Counted from the stretch's first letter, positions 35,447 to 43,212 are shown. The stretch: 64,000 nucleotides of DNA from Mucilaginibacter sp. (GCA_028287895.1 JAQBOV010000005.1:186001-250000); one strand, 5' to 3'. The notes: generated by a model not told the origin, from the letters alone. Program-made: numbers and translations.

Positions 35447-35787
35447 TTACTGTTTTACAGCTTTTTGATCTGCCAGGGCCAGATCAGCCGCTACTTTCAG
35501 CTGGACTGATTTTAAATAGCCGGCGTCCTTTTTCATTGCTTTTTCAACTTCTGATAGGTTATCTAGCTGAGCTGTTGAAGCGCCTATTGAATTATTATAT
35601 TCAAAAATAACAACGTTAGGGTTTAGCGCCCCCTTTTTAACCGAATCTAAACCATCATTAACCTTTTAACATTCATGAATGCATTTTTGTAAGTATCACT
35701 TTCAAGTGCTTTCTTTAGATACGCTGACCGGAGTTCAGCGGCTGATTTTATCTTTGTGGAAGAATTGCAGGAAAGTAACGTGAGCAT
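35447..35787 (-). pseudogene. Frameshifted small lipoprotein gene
   Basis: Read directly. From ATG at 35785-35787 the frame gives MLTLLSCNSSTKIKSAAELR...ALESDTYKNAFMN with a lipobox-like LLSC. It runs into a TAG after a frame change near 35653-35672 (in TTAAAAGGTT). The next frame continues NDGLDSVKKGALNPNVVIFEY...STAQLDNLSEVEKAMK...LALADQKAVKQ and ends at TAA 35447-35449. Together about 112 residues. A one-base indel in a homopolymer-rich stretch explains it. Unknown family. A sequencing error is an alternative. Confidence 0.55.
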
Positions 35788-36076
35788 TCATAGCAGACAT
35801 AGCGCATTGTTCATTTCTGTAACGTTTCAAGTGAAGTTACCAAAGTTTATCTTATAAAAAAGAGCCTCCTTTCGGGATTTCATTTTTGTTATCTTCTTTG
35901 GCCCTGCCTTGTATATGGTTACCCCCTTAACAGGGAAATCGCACGGGCCCGTTTCCAGCTGTAAAAATTTTGCAGTACAAAACTTTTCAAATGTTCTTTT
36001 GTTAATTTAACGATTGTGTAATTATGACAATAAATGGTACAATGGGGGCCGCGAGACTACTTTCGGCCTTTGTTGT

Positions 36077-36433
36077 TTAATGACAAACCATCTCTTTTAC
36101 CTTTTCTTCGAAATACGATATGTCGAAAGGTTTAGCAATATAGGCATCGGCGCCACACTTCTTTGCAAGAACTTCTAAGTGATGGCTTGCTGAAAATAAG
36201 ATAACCGGGATTTGAGCTGTTAAAGGATTGTACTTTATTTCCGAGCACAACTCGTCGCCATAACCATCTCCAAGTAAATAGTCAATTATAACCAGATCAG
36301 GATTCAATAGCATTATATCACGGATGGGTGTTTTATTTACCGACTGAATTACTTCAAATCCACTATCAGCCAGTAAGAGACCCACCATTTCAAGCGTATC
36401 GATGTCATTTTCAATTACCAGTATCGTTTTCAA
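36077..36433 (-). CDS. Stand-alone response regulator receiver protein
   Basis: 118 residues, one receiver domain: acidic ENDID at 8-12, phospho-acceptor in LVIIDYLLGDGYG (D51), switch serine in ILFSAS and lysine in AYIAKPFD. The first acidic position is E rather than D but the pocket looks functional. No output domain and no adjacent kinase, so it works with a kinase elsewhere. Confidence 0.88.
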   Translation of the reverse strand: MKTILVIENDIDTLEMVGLLLADSGFEVIQSVNKTPIRDIMLLNPDLVIIDYLLGDGYGDELCSEIKYNPLTAQIPVILFSASHHLEVLAKKCGADAYIAKPFDISYFEEKVKEMVCH

Positions 36434-36590
36434 TTCTTAATAATTGGGGAATCTAATTTAAACTAATTTTTCAATATAGGTATAATGATAAAAGCATTTA
36501 TTTTCACCAACTTGCAAAATATTAAATCATCAGGTTGCGGAATTTTTCTTATGCCTTTACCCATGTTTTCAGCACCAAACCCGCTTAAAT

Positions 36591-37059
36591 ATGAGCGCAT
36601 CAGCAAGCAAAGGAGCAAGCACTCGCGTATCGGGCATTACTAATGTACCAAGGAACGCCGTTTACGGGGCTTTTGTTGACAGGGATATCACTGTACGATG
36701 GATGCACCCCGACAATAGGAGTGCCCATGTTCACGTTTTCGAACCATATGAAGGAGGAAAATTCACCATATCACTTACTTACCATAACGGGAACATGATC
36801 TTGCCGGCAAATCCTTCGGGGACATGGACACCTATCATGGCCGGTTCTCAGAATTAATACCATTTGAGAAAATTACGGAAGTGATCGAATTTGAAACTCA
36901 GCAGGAGGCTTTCAAAGGCGAGATGCTGATGAGGACGGTCCTGCAGGAGGAACCCTGCTTATCCTGCGTTATGAAAACCTGCCAAAAGGCATGCTGCCTG
37001 AAGGCAATGAGGCAGGACCTAAAGAATCTCTTCAAAGGCTTGCTGCACTCTTTGGGTAA
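36591..37059 (+). pseudogene. SRPBCC (AHSA1-like) protein gene broken by two frameshifts
   Basis: Three frames must be joined to read one SRPBCC protein: ASKGASTRVSGITNVPRNAVYGAFVD...WMHPDN...HVHVFEPYEGGKFTISLTYHN (from 36591), DTYHGRFSELIPFEKITEVIEFETQQEAFKGEM (from about 36826) and DEDGPAGGTLLILRYENLPKGMLPEGNEAGPKESLQRLAALFG ending at TAA 37057-37059. Shifts lie near 36815-36826 and 36920-36940. The order and spacing are those of an intact START/Bet v1-like ligand-binding protein of about 155 residues, so it is a recent pseudogene or contains sequencing errors. Confidence 0.8.
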
Positions 37060-37163
37060 TGCATTTTATTGCATTTACGGGGCAGAAAAAAATAATATTT
37101 CAAGGAAACTTTTGGATAAAGGCATTGTTTTGTATTAAATATTTTAACTATAAATTTACAATT

Positions 37164-37379
37164 ATGCATTCAGCCGAAACTATTAAGTCAACGATTGAAG
37201 CTAAAACCTGCCATAAACACGACATTCACCCCCTTGTTGAAGTGAACGGAGATGACTATGAGATCGTTTGCTATAATATAGTTTGCTGCTGCAGTAATTT
37301 CGAAAATCTGTGCAGAGCCGAGATCGAAAGGTTGCTAAAACCCGAGCCCGAATTGCGCATGATGATTACCAGTGTCTGA
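37164..37379 (+). CDS. CPxH/CCC small protein family, member A
   Basis: 71 residues from the ATG at 37164. It shares with four neighbours a pattern of K-x-C-x2-H near residue 15-19 (TCHKHDIHPLVEV), a hydrophobic strand and a CCC triplet with S-N-F and a further Cys (CCCSNFENLC). In this member the first motif is CHKH instead of CPxH, and IVC is duplicated before CCC (IVCYNIVCCC), giving an extra cysteine. Cys/His spacing suggests a small zinc-binding fold. No known family recognised. Confidence 0.65.
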   Translation: MHSAETIKSTIEAKTCHKHDIHPLVEVNGDDYEIVCYNIVCCCSNFENLCRAEIERLLKPEPELRMMITSV

Positions 37380-37599
37380 TTTATAAGGCCTGCTTATCAG
37401 CACAATTAAAATAAGTGCCGATTAGTTTTCCATCTGTTATATGGTCCCTGCTGATATTTTTCTACCGACAACAAATAAATAATCACCTGAAAATCAAACC
37501 AGTATTTTAACGATAATAGTTTAACTCAAAAAAGTAAAATTTTCCAAACCATTTAAACCAACCATTGTTATGTTAATTTTTAGCCCTAATTACAGACTA

Positions 37600-37776
37600 A
37601 TGAGTTTAGCCGAAACAATTAAATTAACAATTGAAGATAAAGTTTGTCCTGCACACGGTATTCATCCGATTGTTGAGATCAGCGGAGAGGACTACGAAGT
37701 AATTTGCTGCTGCAGTAATTTTAAAAATGAATGTATACAGGATATCGAAAAAATATCAGCACCCGATCCCCGCTAA
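37600..37776 (+). CDS. CPxH/CCC small protein family, member B
   Basis: 58 residues from MSLAETIK (ATG at 37600); an in-frame ATG at 37570 is unlikely because similarity to the other members starts here. Motifs: KVCPAHGIHPIVEI, then VICCCSNFKNEC. It is closest to member A, from which it is separated by about 220 bases, and shares SLAETIKLTIEDK with A's SAETIKSTIEAK, so the pair arose by tandem duplication. Its C-terminus is shorter. Function unknown. Confidence 0.65.
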   Translation: MSLAETIKLTIEDKVCPAHGIHPIVEISGEDYEVICCCSNFKNECIQDIEKISAPDPR

Positions 37777-38083
37777 TATCTATTTATATCATAACGCCTT
37801 TTTAATGATGATAGCAGCATACCCTGCTATGTTAACCCTCTGGCTGTCCAAAAATAGAGCCGCCATGTACCGGTATTTGCTGTTTAAATTAATAGCCGGG
37901 AAAAAACTATCAATCCTATTCCCGGCTATCCCCCCATTTTATCAATTGACTATGGTATAAGGATAACCAATAGACTATAAAATAGTTTTTCTAATTTAAA
38001 TTTTTTCTTAGAACTATAATCTGTAATTAAATCAATAGGAAGCCGCGGTCGCCCTGCCGTTGTTGGCGGTGAATCTTTCAGGC
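37777..38083. other. Intergenic region with a perfect hairpin
   Basis: ATAGCCGGGAA (37892-37902) and TTCCCGGCTAT (37919-37929) form a perfect 11-bp stem with a 16-base loop, followed by CCCCCC rather than T, so it is not a standard terminator. No gene is seen. Confidence 0.5.
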
Positions 38084-38278
38084 TTAATTCAATAATGATT
38101 TTTTGGGCGAGAGATCCAATAATTTTTTAATAAGATAAAGACATTGTTTTCTAAAATCAGAGCAGCAGCAACTTATTTTTAAGTGCTCTTTTTCATCTAC
38201 TAAAATAGCGGGGCGCTGCGAATGAATGGGACATTCAAGGGACTCGATCATCAATTTTACATTCGGGGGTATTTCCAC
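38084..38278 (-). CDS. CPxH/CCC small protein family, member C
   Basis: 64 residues on the opposite strand to A and B. Motifs: LECPIHSQRPAILVDEKEHL, then ISCCCSDFRKQC. It keeps all five Cys/His positions of the family. The basic C-terminus (LLDLSPKKSLLN) differs. Lying in reverse orientation to A/B argues against simple tandem duplication for this copy. Confidence 0.65.
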   Translation of the reverse strand: MEIPPNVKLMIESLECPIHSQRPAILVDEKEHLKISCCCSDFRKQCLYLIKKLLDLSPKKSLLN

Positions 38279-38381
38279 TTATTTATTTTTACCGGTTAAA
38301 CATCAGATGTATAACAAGAAAAAACCTTTAAAGTTTTATGCTTGCTGGCCTTCTGCTCGTATACATCTCAATATCAAACAC

Positions 38382-38534
38382 TTACAAAAAACCGCGCGCA
38401 AATGACTGGCCGGCGGCAAACAACAGCAGCAAGAACGAACGTTTGCTTATCACCCATCCCCGCCCCATGCAGGCAATGCCCTTTGTAAACATCCGGTAAT
38501 CTACATCGGGGTAATCCTTTAATCCTACAATCAT
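38382..38534 (-). CDS. Possible small protein (50 aa)
   Basis: Read directly: ATG 38532-38534 to TAA 38382-38384, giving MIVGLKDYPDVDYRMFTKGI, then ACMGRGWVISKRSFLLLLFA and AGQSFARGFL. The start is hydrophilic and the end hydrophobic. It may be a real small membrane protein, or the end of a decayed gene. Evidence is weak. Confidence 0.25.
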   Translation of the reverse strand: MIVGLKDYPDVDYRMFTKGIACMGRGWVISKRSFLLLLFAAGQSFARGFL

Positions 38535-38581
38535 CGTTCAGACAAACATTTTATATAGATTTATGGTTTATAACCTACGTG

Positions 38582-38794
38582 ATGAGTGTAGATAAATTCA
38601 ACAAACGTGTCCGTGATATTGAGGCCAGCCATCCTGATTTTTTTAAGGAGCGGCGTATTTTTAGTTATTACGAACTGAACCAGGATCGAAACACCGAAAA
38701 TTATATCCTATCTTTTTTCGAGAACAGACCATTACCAAAAAACATTCACGATGAAGTTTTGGAAGCATATCAGGCGAACTTTCGCGCACGCTGA
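38582..38794 (+). CDS. Small hydrophilic protein of unknown function
   Basis: 70 residues from MSVDKFNKRV (ATG at 38582; a preceding ATG at 38579 adds one Met). Charged, predicted helical (VRDIEASHPDFFKERRIFSYYELNQDRNTENYILSFFENR). No cysteines, so it does not belong to the neighbouring CCC family. It lies about 100 bases upstream of the DJ-1-type gene, in the same direction. Unrecognised. Confidence 0.5.
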   Translation: MSVDKFNKRVRDIEASHPDFFKERRIFSYYELNQDRNTENYILSFFENRPLPKNIHDEVLEAYQANFRAR

Positions 38795-38894
38795 TAATCA
38801 GCAATCGGGTGTTGAAGCAAAAGTGATCCTTTTTCACGGCTAACAGTAACAACGCCTCATTATCAGCATCTAACATTAAAACCAAAAGCCGCTT

Positions 38895-39704
38895 ATGAAA
38901 AAAATACACTTAGTTATCCTGCTGGTATTATTTATCGCCCATCACTGTTATTCGCAGCCATCAACACAAAAAGACAGCATGGTTTATGTATGCAGCCCCT
39001 GTGGCGGCGATTGTGATAACGTGGCCTATGATAAACCAGGCATTTGCACGCATTGTAATATGCCATTGGTAAAAATATCTTTAAGCGATTTTAAAAAGCG
39101 ATTGAGCGCAGGGCCGGTTACCATTTGTTTTTATCTGCAGGATAATGTAGAAGTACTGGATTTTGCCGGACCGATGGAAGTATTTATTACCGCCGGGTTT
39201 AACGTGTTTACCGTATCTAAAACTTATAAGCCCATCCGTTCAAAAACCGTTTTATTTATAACGCCCGATTATACCATACAGGACGCGCCAAAAAGTGACA
39301 TATTGGTTGTTTTTGGCGGTCCAACCCAACCAACAACCGATGACCCGGAAGTAATGGCGTGGATAAAGGCGCAAATAACTAATGATCAATATATTATGTC
39401 GGTATGCACAGGTGCGTTTATTTTGGGAAAAGCAGGCGTGCTGGACGGTCTTACAGCAACTACTTTCCATACAGCCATTGATGATCTGGGCAAAAGCTAT
39501 CCAAAAACAAAAGTTTTGGCTAATACCCGTTTTGTAGATAATGGCAAAGTAATTACAACGGCAGGAATTTCGGCAGGGATCGATGGCGCATTGCACCTGG
39601 TTGAAAAACTGCGTGGCAGGGCTTTTGCCGAGGGGGTGGCAACATCAATTGAATATGATAAATGGGTACCCCAACAGGGTTTAGTTGTAAAAGCTGATAA
39701 ATAA
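38895..39704 (+). CDS. Exported metal-binding-domain/DJ-1-PfpI fusion protein
   Basis: 269 residues. A signal peptide ending HHCYSQ is followed by a heavy-metal-binding domain (YVCSPCGGDCDNVAYDKPGI, CTHCNMPL; C33, C36, C40, C51, C54) of the type found in copper-handling proteins, and a DJ-1/PfpI domain (VTICFYLQDNVEVLDFAGPMEVF...VVFGGPTQPTTDDPEV...SVCTGAFILGKAGVLDG) with the nucleophile-elbow cysteine C171. The DJ-1 domain is of the AraC-like GATase-1 class. Export of such a domain joined to a metal site suggests a periplasmic metal- or oxidant-stress role. The enzyme activity is unknown. Confidence 0.85.
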   Translation: MKKIHLVILLVLFIAHHCYSQPSTQKDSMVYVCSPCGGDCDNVAYDKPGICTHCNMPLVKISLSDFKKRLSAGPVTICFYLQDNVEVLDFAGPMEVFITAGFNVFTVSKTYKPIRSKTVLFITPDYTIQDAPKSDILVVFGGPTQPTTDDPEVMAWIKAQITNDQYIMSVCTGAFILGKAGVLDGLTATTFHTAIDDLGKSYPKTKVLANTRFVDNGKVITTAGISAGIDGALHLVEKLRGRAFAEGVATSIEYDKWVPQQGLVVKADK

Positions 39705-39790
39705 AAAAGTGGGTATTTATTCAGGTCGATCTATTCATCAAAGCTGCTCCGTATTCCCGGTTTTTCATATTTCTCTCAGGAGCAAAATCC

Positions 39791-39931
39791 CGGTAGAAAA
39801 CAATTTAAACGAATTCTTTTTGCGCCACAGGTGCAATACCTGACGGCATTGATATTCGATATGGTTATTATGAGCAATGGCGCCCAGAACGTGTTGCACC
39901 TGCGGCGCAAAAATATTTCGATTTTCTACCG
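39791..39931. repeat. 141-bp imperfect inverted repeat
   Basis: Paired blocks in order: CGGTAGAAAA (39791-39800) with TTTTCTACCG (39922-39931), TTTTTGCGCC (39817-39826) with GGCGCAAAAA (39904-39913), CAGGTGCAA (39828-39836) with TTGCACCTG (39894-39902). Internal loop about 57 bases. No transposase lies within or beside it. Could be a MITE-like element or a large RNA hairpin behind the DJ-1 gene. Confidence 0.6.
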
Positions 39932-40081
39932 ACATGCTACGCCATCGGGGTTAGTCATGAAGCCAAAAAATTCATTCCGGCAGGCTTATCCTCCTAAAGT
40001 TATAAGTGCTTCCAAATAATATACTGACCATTAATATTTATTGCGACAGTCAACAAGGCGAAACCTAACCAAAAGGCTTCT

Positions 40082-40738
40082 CTACCGCGGGCGATCAGAG
40101 GGAACGCCCTCCGGCGCCAACCTCCGCCCGCCAAGCAGCTTCAAAATAAAAAGAATTGACCAAACCAGGCGAGCAACGACGATCAGACGTTCGAATACAC
40201 CGGCATAGGGGCCATTGCTGCTTTGGGCATTTAAAAATACAAACAACAGCAGCAGCATCAAAACGATGGTAAAAAGGGAATAGCTTGTCCAGCCTTTCCA
40301 GCGGGTATCGCCGGCAAACCTGCGGGCAAATAGTAAAAAGCTGATCATCAGTAAAGCAAGAGTGATGATGCTGACGAGCGTATGAACTGGCGGATGAATA
40401 AATGTACCGGTTAGTATCAGCCCAAAAGCTGTTAAAACATGAACCAGCGGTATTGAAATACTTCCAAATCCTCTCACCATCTCCTTATGCAGACCCACAG
40501 CAAAGGCGCAGATAAGCAGCCCGGCAACAATGCAATTGGCAGATTGTATCCAGCCATGACGGATCAGCTCCAGGTCGCCGATGGGTTGGCGCATCATGTC
40601 ATAATCAGCCGATATGGCGCCGAAGCTGAAATAAATAATATTAAACAATAATGATCCTGCAATTCCGCAGCATAAAAGTGTGGTATGCCAGAAAGTTCGG
40701 GGTACACTGTCATTGGCCGTCGTATCTGCCTGATCCAT
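40082..40738 (-). CDS. DUF998 membrane protein
   Basis: 218 residues with six predicted membrane helices. The family pattern SADYDMMRQPIGDLELIRHGWIQSANCIVAGLLICAFAVGL and the GLILTGTFIHPP segment are typical for DUF998 (Frag1/DRAM-like). The N-terminal 18 residues are polar. No enzymatic or transport function is established. Stands alone between the inverted repeat and the CCC-family member D. Confidence 0.88.
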   Translation of the reverse strand: MDQADTTANDSVPRTFWHTTLLCCGIAGSLLFNIIYFSFGAISADYDMMRQPIGDLELIRHGWIQSANCIVAGLLICAFAVGLHKEMVRGFGSISIPLVHVLTAFGLILTGTFIHPPVHTLVSIITLALLMISFLLFARRFAGDTRWKGWTSYSLFTIVLMLLLLFVFLNAQSSNGPYAGVFERLIVVARLVWSILFILKLLGGRRLAPEGVPSDRPR

Positions 40739-40968
40739 AGTAATAAGTTCTGCCGCCGGTAATAAAGCCGCTGATCATTAACCAATAGCATTATGGCATT
40801 GGCTAAAAATAGGGATTTGACCTGATAACATTACGATTGTTGCGTAATAAATATGTGGCAGGGGTGCAGCGCGGTGAAAAAGGCGCACAATCCGGCATAG
40901 CGGATCTGCTTATACGGAGCTTGCTTCGTACCTGGCTATAACGCGCGAGGAAGCTTCTCAGCATTACC

Positions 40969-41202
40969 CTACTCGACCATTCTCCCGGTCGGGAACAGAT
41001 CCCTTTCCCAGGCGTCGATGATACTTAGAAGGGTTTCACTTTTGTTTAATTTCCGGTCAAAGGCGATCATACATTCGCTGGTAAATGCATCACAGCAGCA
41101 GCGCAGGGTGAGATTACCGTTTTCTATTTTAACCAATGGCCTGATATTATGAACCGGACAGATTTTACGCTCAATTTCCGATTTTACTTTTAGGTAGTTC
41201 AT
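40969..41202 (-). CDS. CPxH/CCC small protein family, member D
   Basis: 77 residues. Motifs: RKICPVHNIRPLVKIENGNL, then LRCCCDAFTSEC, followed by a longer helical tail (LLSIIDAWERDLFP) shared with member E (LINTWETDLAI). D and E therefore form a subgroup with D instead of S after CCC. The two are adjacent, same strand, about 90 bases apart. Confidence 0.68.
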   Translation of the reverse strand: MNYLKVKSEIERKICPVHNIRPLVKIENGNLTLRCCCDAFTSECMIAFDRKLNKSETLLSIIDAWERDLFPTGRMVE

Positions 41203-41292
41203 AGTTTTGCGGTTTGTGGTTCAGTATAATGATATTATCAATTGCTGTACCAGCGTTGTTATATTATCAACTATTGACAACAAAAATGTCTT

Positions 41293-41529
41293 TTATTTAG
41301 CCTGCAGCTCATTTATCGCCAAGTCTGTTTCCCATGTGTTTATCAAATCTCTAATAGTGTTGCCTTTTAACTTACTTTCCAAGTCCGAAACATATTCGCG
41401 TGTTAAGAAATCACAACAACACCGTATAGTTATGTGGTCATTACCGATATTCAGCACCGGCGTGACATGGTGTACCGGGCAAATTTTGCTGTGTGTAACT
41501 GCTCTTATTCCCATTTCCTTCGTTTCCAT
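41293..41529 (-). CDS. CPxH/CCC small protein family, member E
   Basis: 78 residues from METKEMGI (41529); the open frame extends to 41721, but the upstream part lies in the decayed M56 gene and is not similar to other members. Motifs: SKICPVHHVTPVLNIGNDHI, then IRCCCDFLTREY. The final family cysteine is replaced by tyrosine and the F is displaced, so this copy may be losing function. Tail LINTWETDLAINELQ matches member D. Confidence 0.65.
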   Translation of the reverse strand: METKEMGIRAVTHSKICPVHHVTPVLNIGNDHITIRCCCDFLTREYVSDLESKLKGNTIRDLINTWETDLAINELQAK

Positions 41530-41639
41530 AACAGGTATTATCCAAACCCCATGCCACAGGATTATCCAGTAAAAATATACACAAAAAGCTGTTAAATAAT
41601 ACGTTATAATACGGGAATTGAATGCGGTTTCTACGTGAT

Positions 41640-42158
41640 TGCCCCCCGGCAGCCTGCTCGGCCGGAAGAGCTTAAAATCAACACGTGCTGCCAGAGCATA
41701 TCCAACCAATTGCAAAGACAAAAACTACAACATCGAACTGATCAACAGTAAATTGACCGCGCTGTATGTGGAAGGCAAAAAGATACCCGCTGATAAATAG
41801 GGCCGATCCAGCACCGTTATAATGGCCATAGGCGAGCAGATAGCAAAAGACAGGATACAGGACGAGATCAGGTACCGACAAAAAAAGACCCGGAACAGGC
41901 AGCTGAAGATCAAAGGGCGCTCAAGAAAATGATCCGCGACCTGGTGAGGGACCACATCCTCGCCAGTGAAAAAGCCCCTAGATGATCTGACCATGAATGC
42001 CTCAGTAAATGACTGTTAACCGCAAAAAGCTTCCGGATGATGTGTTAAAAAGATATAAGGAGAAATATCCGCGTTTTGCCAAAGACCATTCATCTTATGG
42101 CGATGGCGGACAAAGCTATCCTAATGGCTTGCCCATCCATATGAGTACGGATGAGTAG
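41640..42158 (+). pseudogene. Remnant of an M56/BlaR1-like peptidase C-terminal region
   Basis: Pieces in several frames match in order the C-terminal tail typical of Bacteroidota M56 family (BlaR1-like) proteins: NIELINSKLTALYVEGKKIPADK then TAG; AIGEQIAKDRIQDEIRYRQKK; then MIRDLVRDHILASEKAP; and MTVNRKKLPDDVLKRYKEKY plus PRFAKDHSSYGDGGQSY, ending at TAG 42156-42158. The metalloprotease domain (HExxH) is missing completely. Several stops and shifts interrupt it. It is a decayed fragment, not expressed as one protein. Confidence 0.7.
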
Positions 42159-42197
42159 GTTAGTTTTGCTGGTGACAGTAGCCCAAAGGAGCGGTAT

Positions 42198-42374
42198 TTA
42201 TGCGGCCTTGCTATAACGATTAGCGCGATCGGGTATACACTTGTTGCATTTACTGCATTTAACTACATGATCATGTTCATGCCAATCATGATCACATAAG
42301 GGTTTAGCATTTAATTTATGTGTAACTATTCCTATTACAACTACCAGTAACATAAATAACAATAGATAAATCAT
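42198..42374 (-). CDS. Small membrane protein with cysteine-rich tail (58 aa)
   Basis: Read directly: ATG 42372-42374 to TAA 42198-42200. One membrane helix at the start (MIYLLLFMLLVVVIGIVTHK) is followed by a Cys/His-rich tail CDHDWHEHDHVVKCSKCNKC. The CxxHDW...C-x2-C-x2-C pattern is like the zinc-ribbon proteins found in phages and accessory DNA. Its small size hides it from simple gene finding. It is a convincing reading frame, without assigned function. Confidence 0.65.
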   Translation of the reverse strand: MIYLLLFMLLVVVIGIVTHKLNAKPLCDHDWHEHDHVVKCSKCNKCIPDRANRYSKAA

Positions 42375-42546
42375 GGCGACTCATTTTTTTAATGTACAAG
42401 CAAAACCCCTGCCATATTTTTAAGTACTTAAAAATCGGGTTTAATGTCCGTGAAAAAAACGCAGTACAAGGATCAATTCCCCACTTTGGGGATATGTAAA
42501 CAAAATGGGGAAACAGGGCGTGGTAACACTTACCTGGTTAAAACTG

Positions 42547-42577
42547 AAAAAAAACCATCTGATTTAATTTCAGACGG
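42547..42577 (-). terminator. Intrinsic terminator for the minus-strand kinase/NTF2 cluster
   Basis: On the minus strand CCGTCTGA / TCAGATGG pair fully (one G-U), loop AATTAAA, followed by eight T. It lies 55 bases after the end of the NTF2-like gene. Confidence 0.75.
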
Positions 42578-42631
42578 CTTTTTAACATCTGCACCCGGCG
42601 GTCAGGTGAGCATTAAGTAAGCATTTTTACC

Positions 42632-43114
42632 TTATTGTTCGGCAGCAATAATAGCGGAGGGATCGTAATAAATCAAATCCGAGGTGATCTTACCGTCTTT
42701 ATTAAACGATAAAAATAACACCATATTAGATTTAGCGGTTTTTTGAGTTTTCTTGTTCACTGCACTAAATGCAAACCATGATTGCACGATAAAACCTTCC
42801 TTAGTATAATCCAGCCCATCCGGATAACCCTGTATTTTCAGTTTTATATCTCCCCATTCATTAAATATCTGTTTCCAATGATCCTTTTCTTGTGCAAGCG
42901 TGCTCCCTTTATCTGATCCGGGACCATAAAACTTAGCGGTATCAGCATAAAGTTTAACCATACCATCCACATCACCTTTTTGATAAAGAGACAATAAGGT
43001 ATTGGATACATCAATTAAAGGATGAGTTTTGTAAAGCGTGCCATTTTTTTGAGATGTTTGGGCGAAAGCAGAAACGCAGCAGGCCATCAGGACGGCAAGA
43101 AGTAACTTTTTCAT
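42632..43114 (-). CDS. Exported NTF2/SnoaL-like protein, copy 1
   Basis: 160 residues from MKKLLLAVL (43114); a longer frame to 43171 adds 19 residues ahead of the signal peptide and is rejected. After the signal (ending SAFAQ) comes an NTF2-like cone fold: LSLYQKGDVDGMVKLYADTAKFYGPG, WKQIFNEWGDIKLKIQGYPDGLDY, FIVQSWFAFSAVNKKTQKTAKSNMVLFLSFNKDGKI. A closely similar gene is at 44747. Each copy sits immediately after a histidine kinase gene, hinting at a sensor-accessory role. The terminator follows. Confidence 0.82.
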   Translation of the reverse strand: MKKLLLAVLMACCVSAFAQTSQKNGTLYKTHPLIDVSNTLLSLYQKGDVDGMVKLYADTAKFYGPGSDKGSTLAQEKDHWKQIFNEWGDIKLKIQGYPDGLDYTKEGFIVQSWFAFSAVNKKTQKTAKSNMVLFLSFNKDGKITSDLIYYDPSAIIAAEQ

Positions 43115-43212
43115 GATCTTATCAGTTAAAGGGTGAAAAAGAAAGTTAAGACAATATCCCAATTGTAACAACTTTTTGACAATTAAATTTTACAGGGGAT
43201 TATTGGCGTCGG

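Noticed and set aside
39831..40019. 62-codon open frame on the plus strand
   Set aside because: It runs across the 141-bp inverted repeat and has no coding-like composition.
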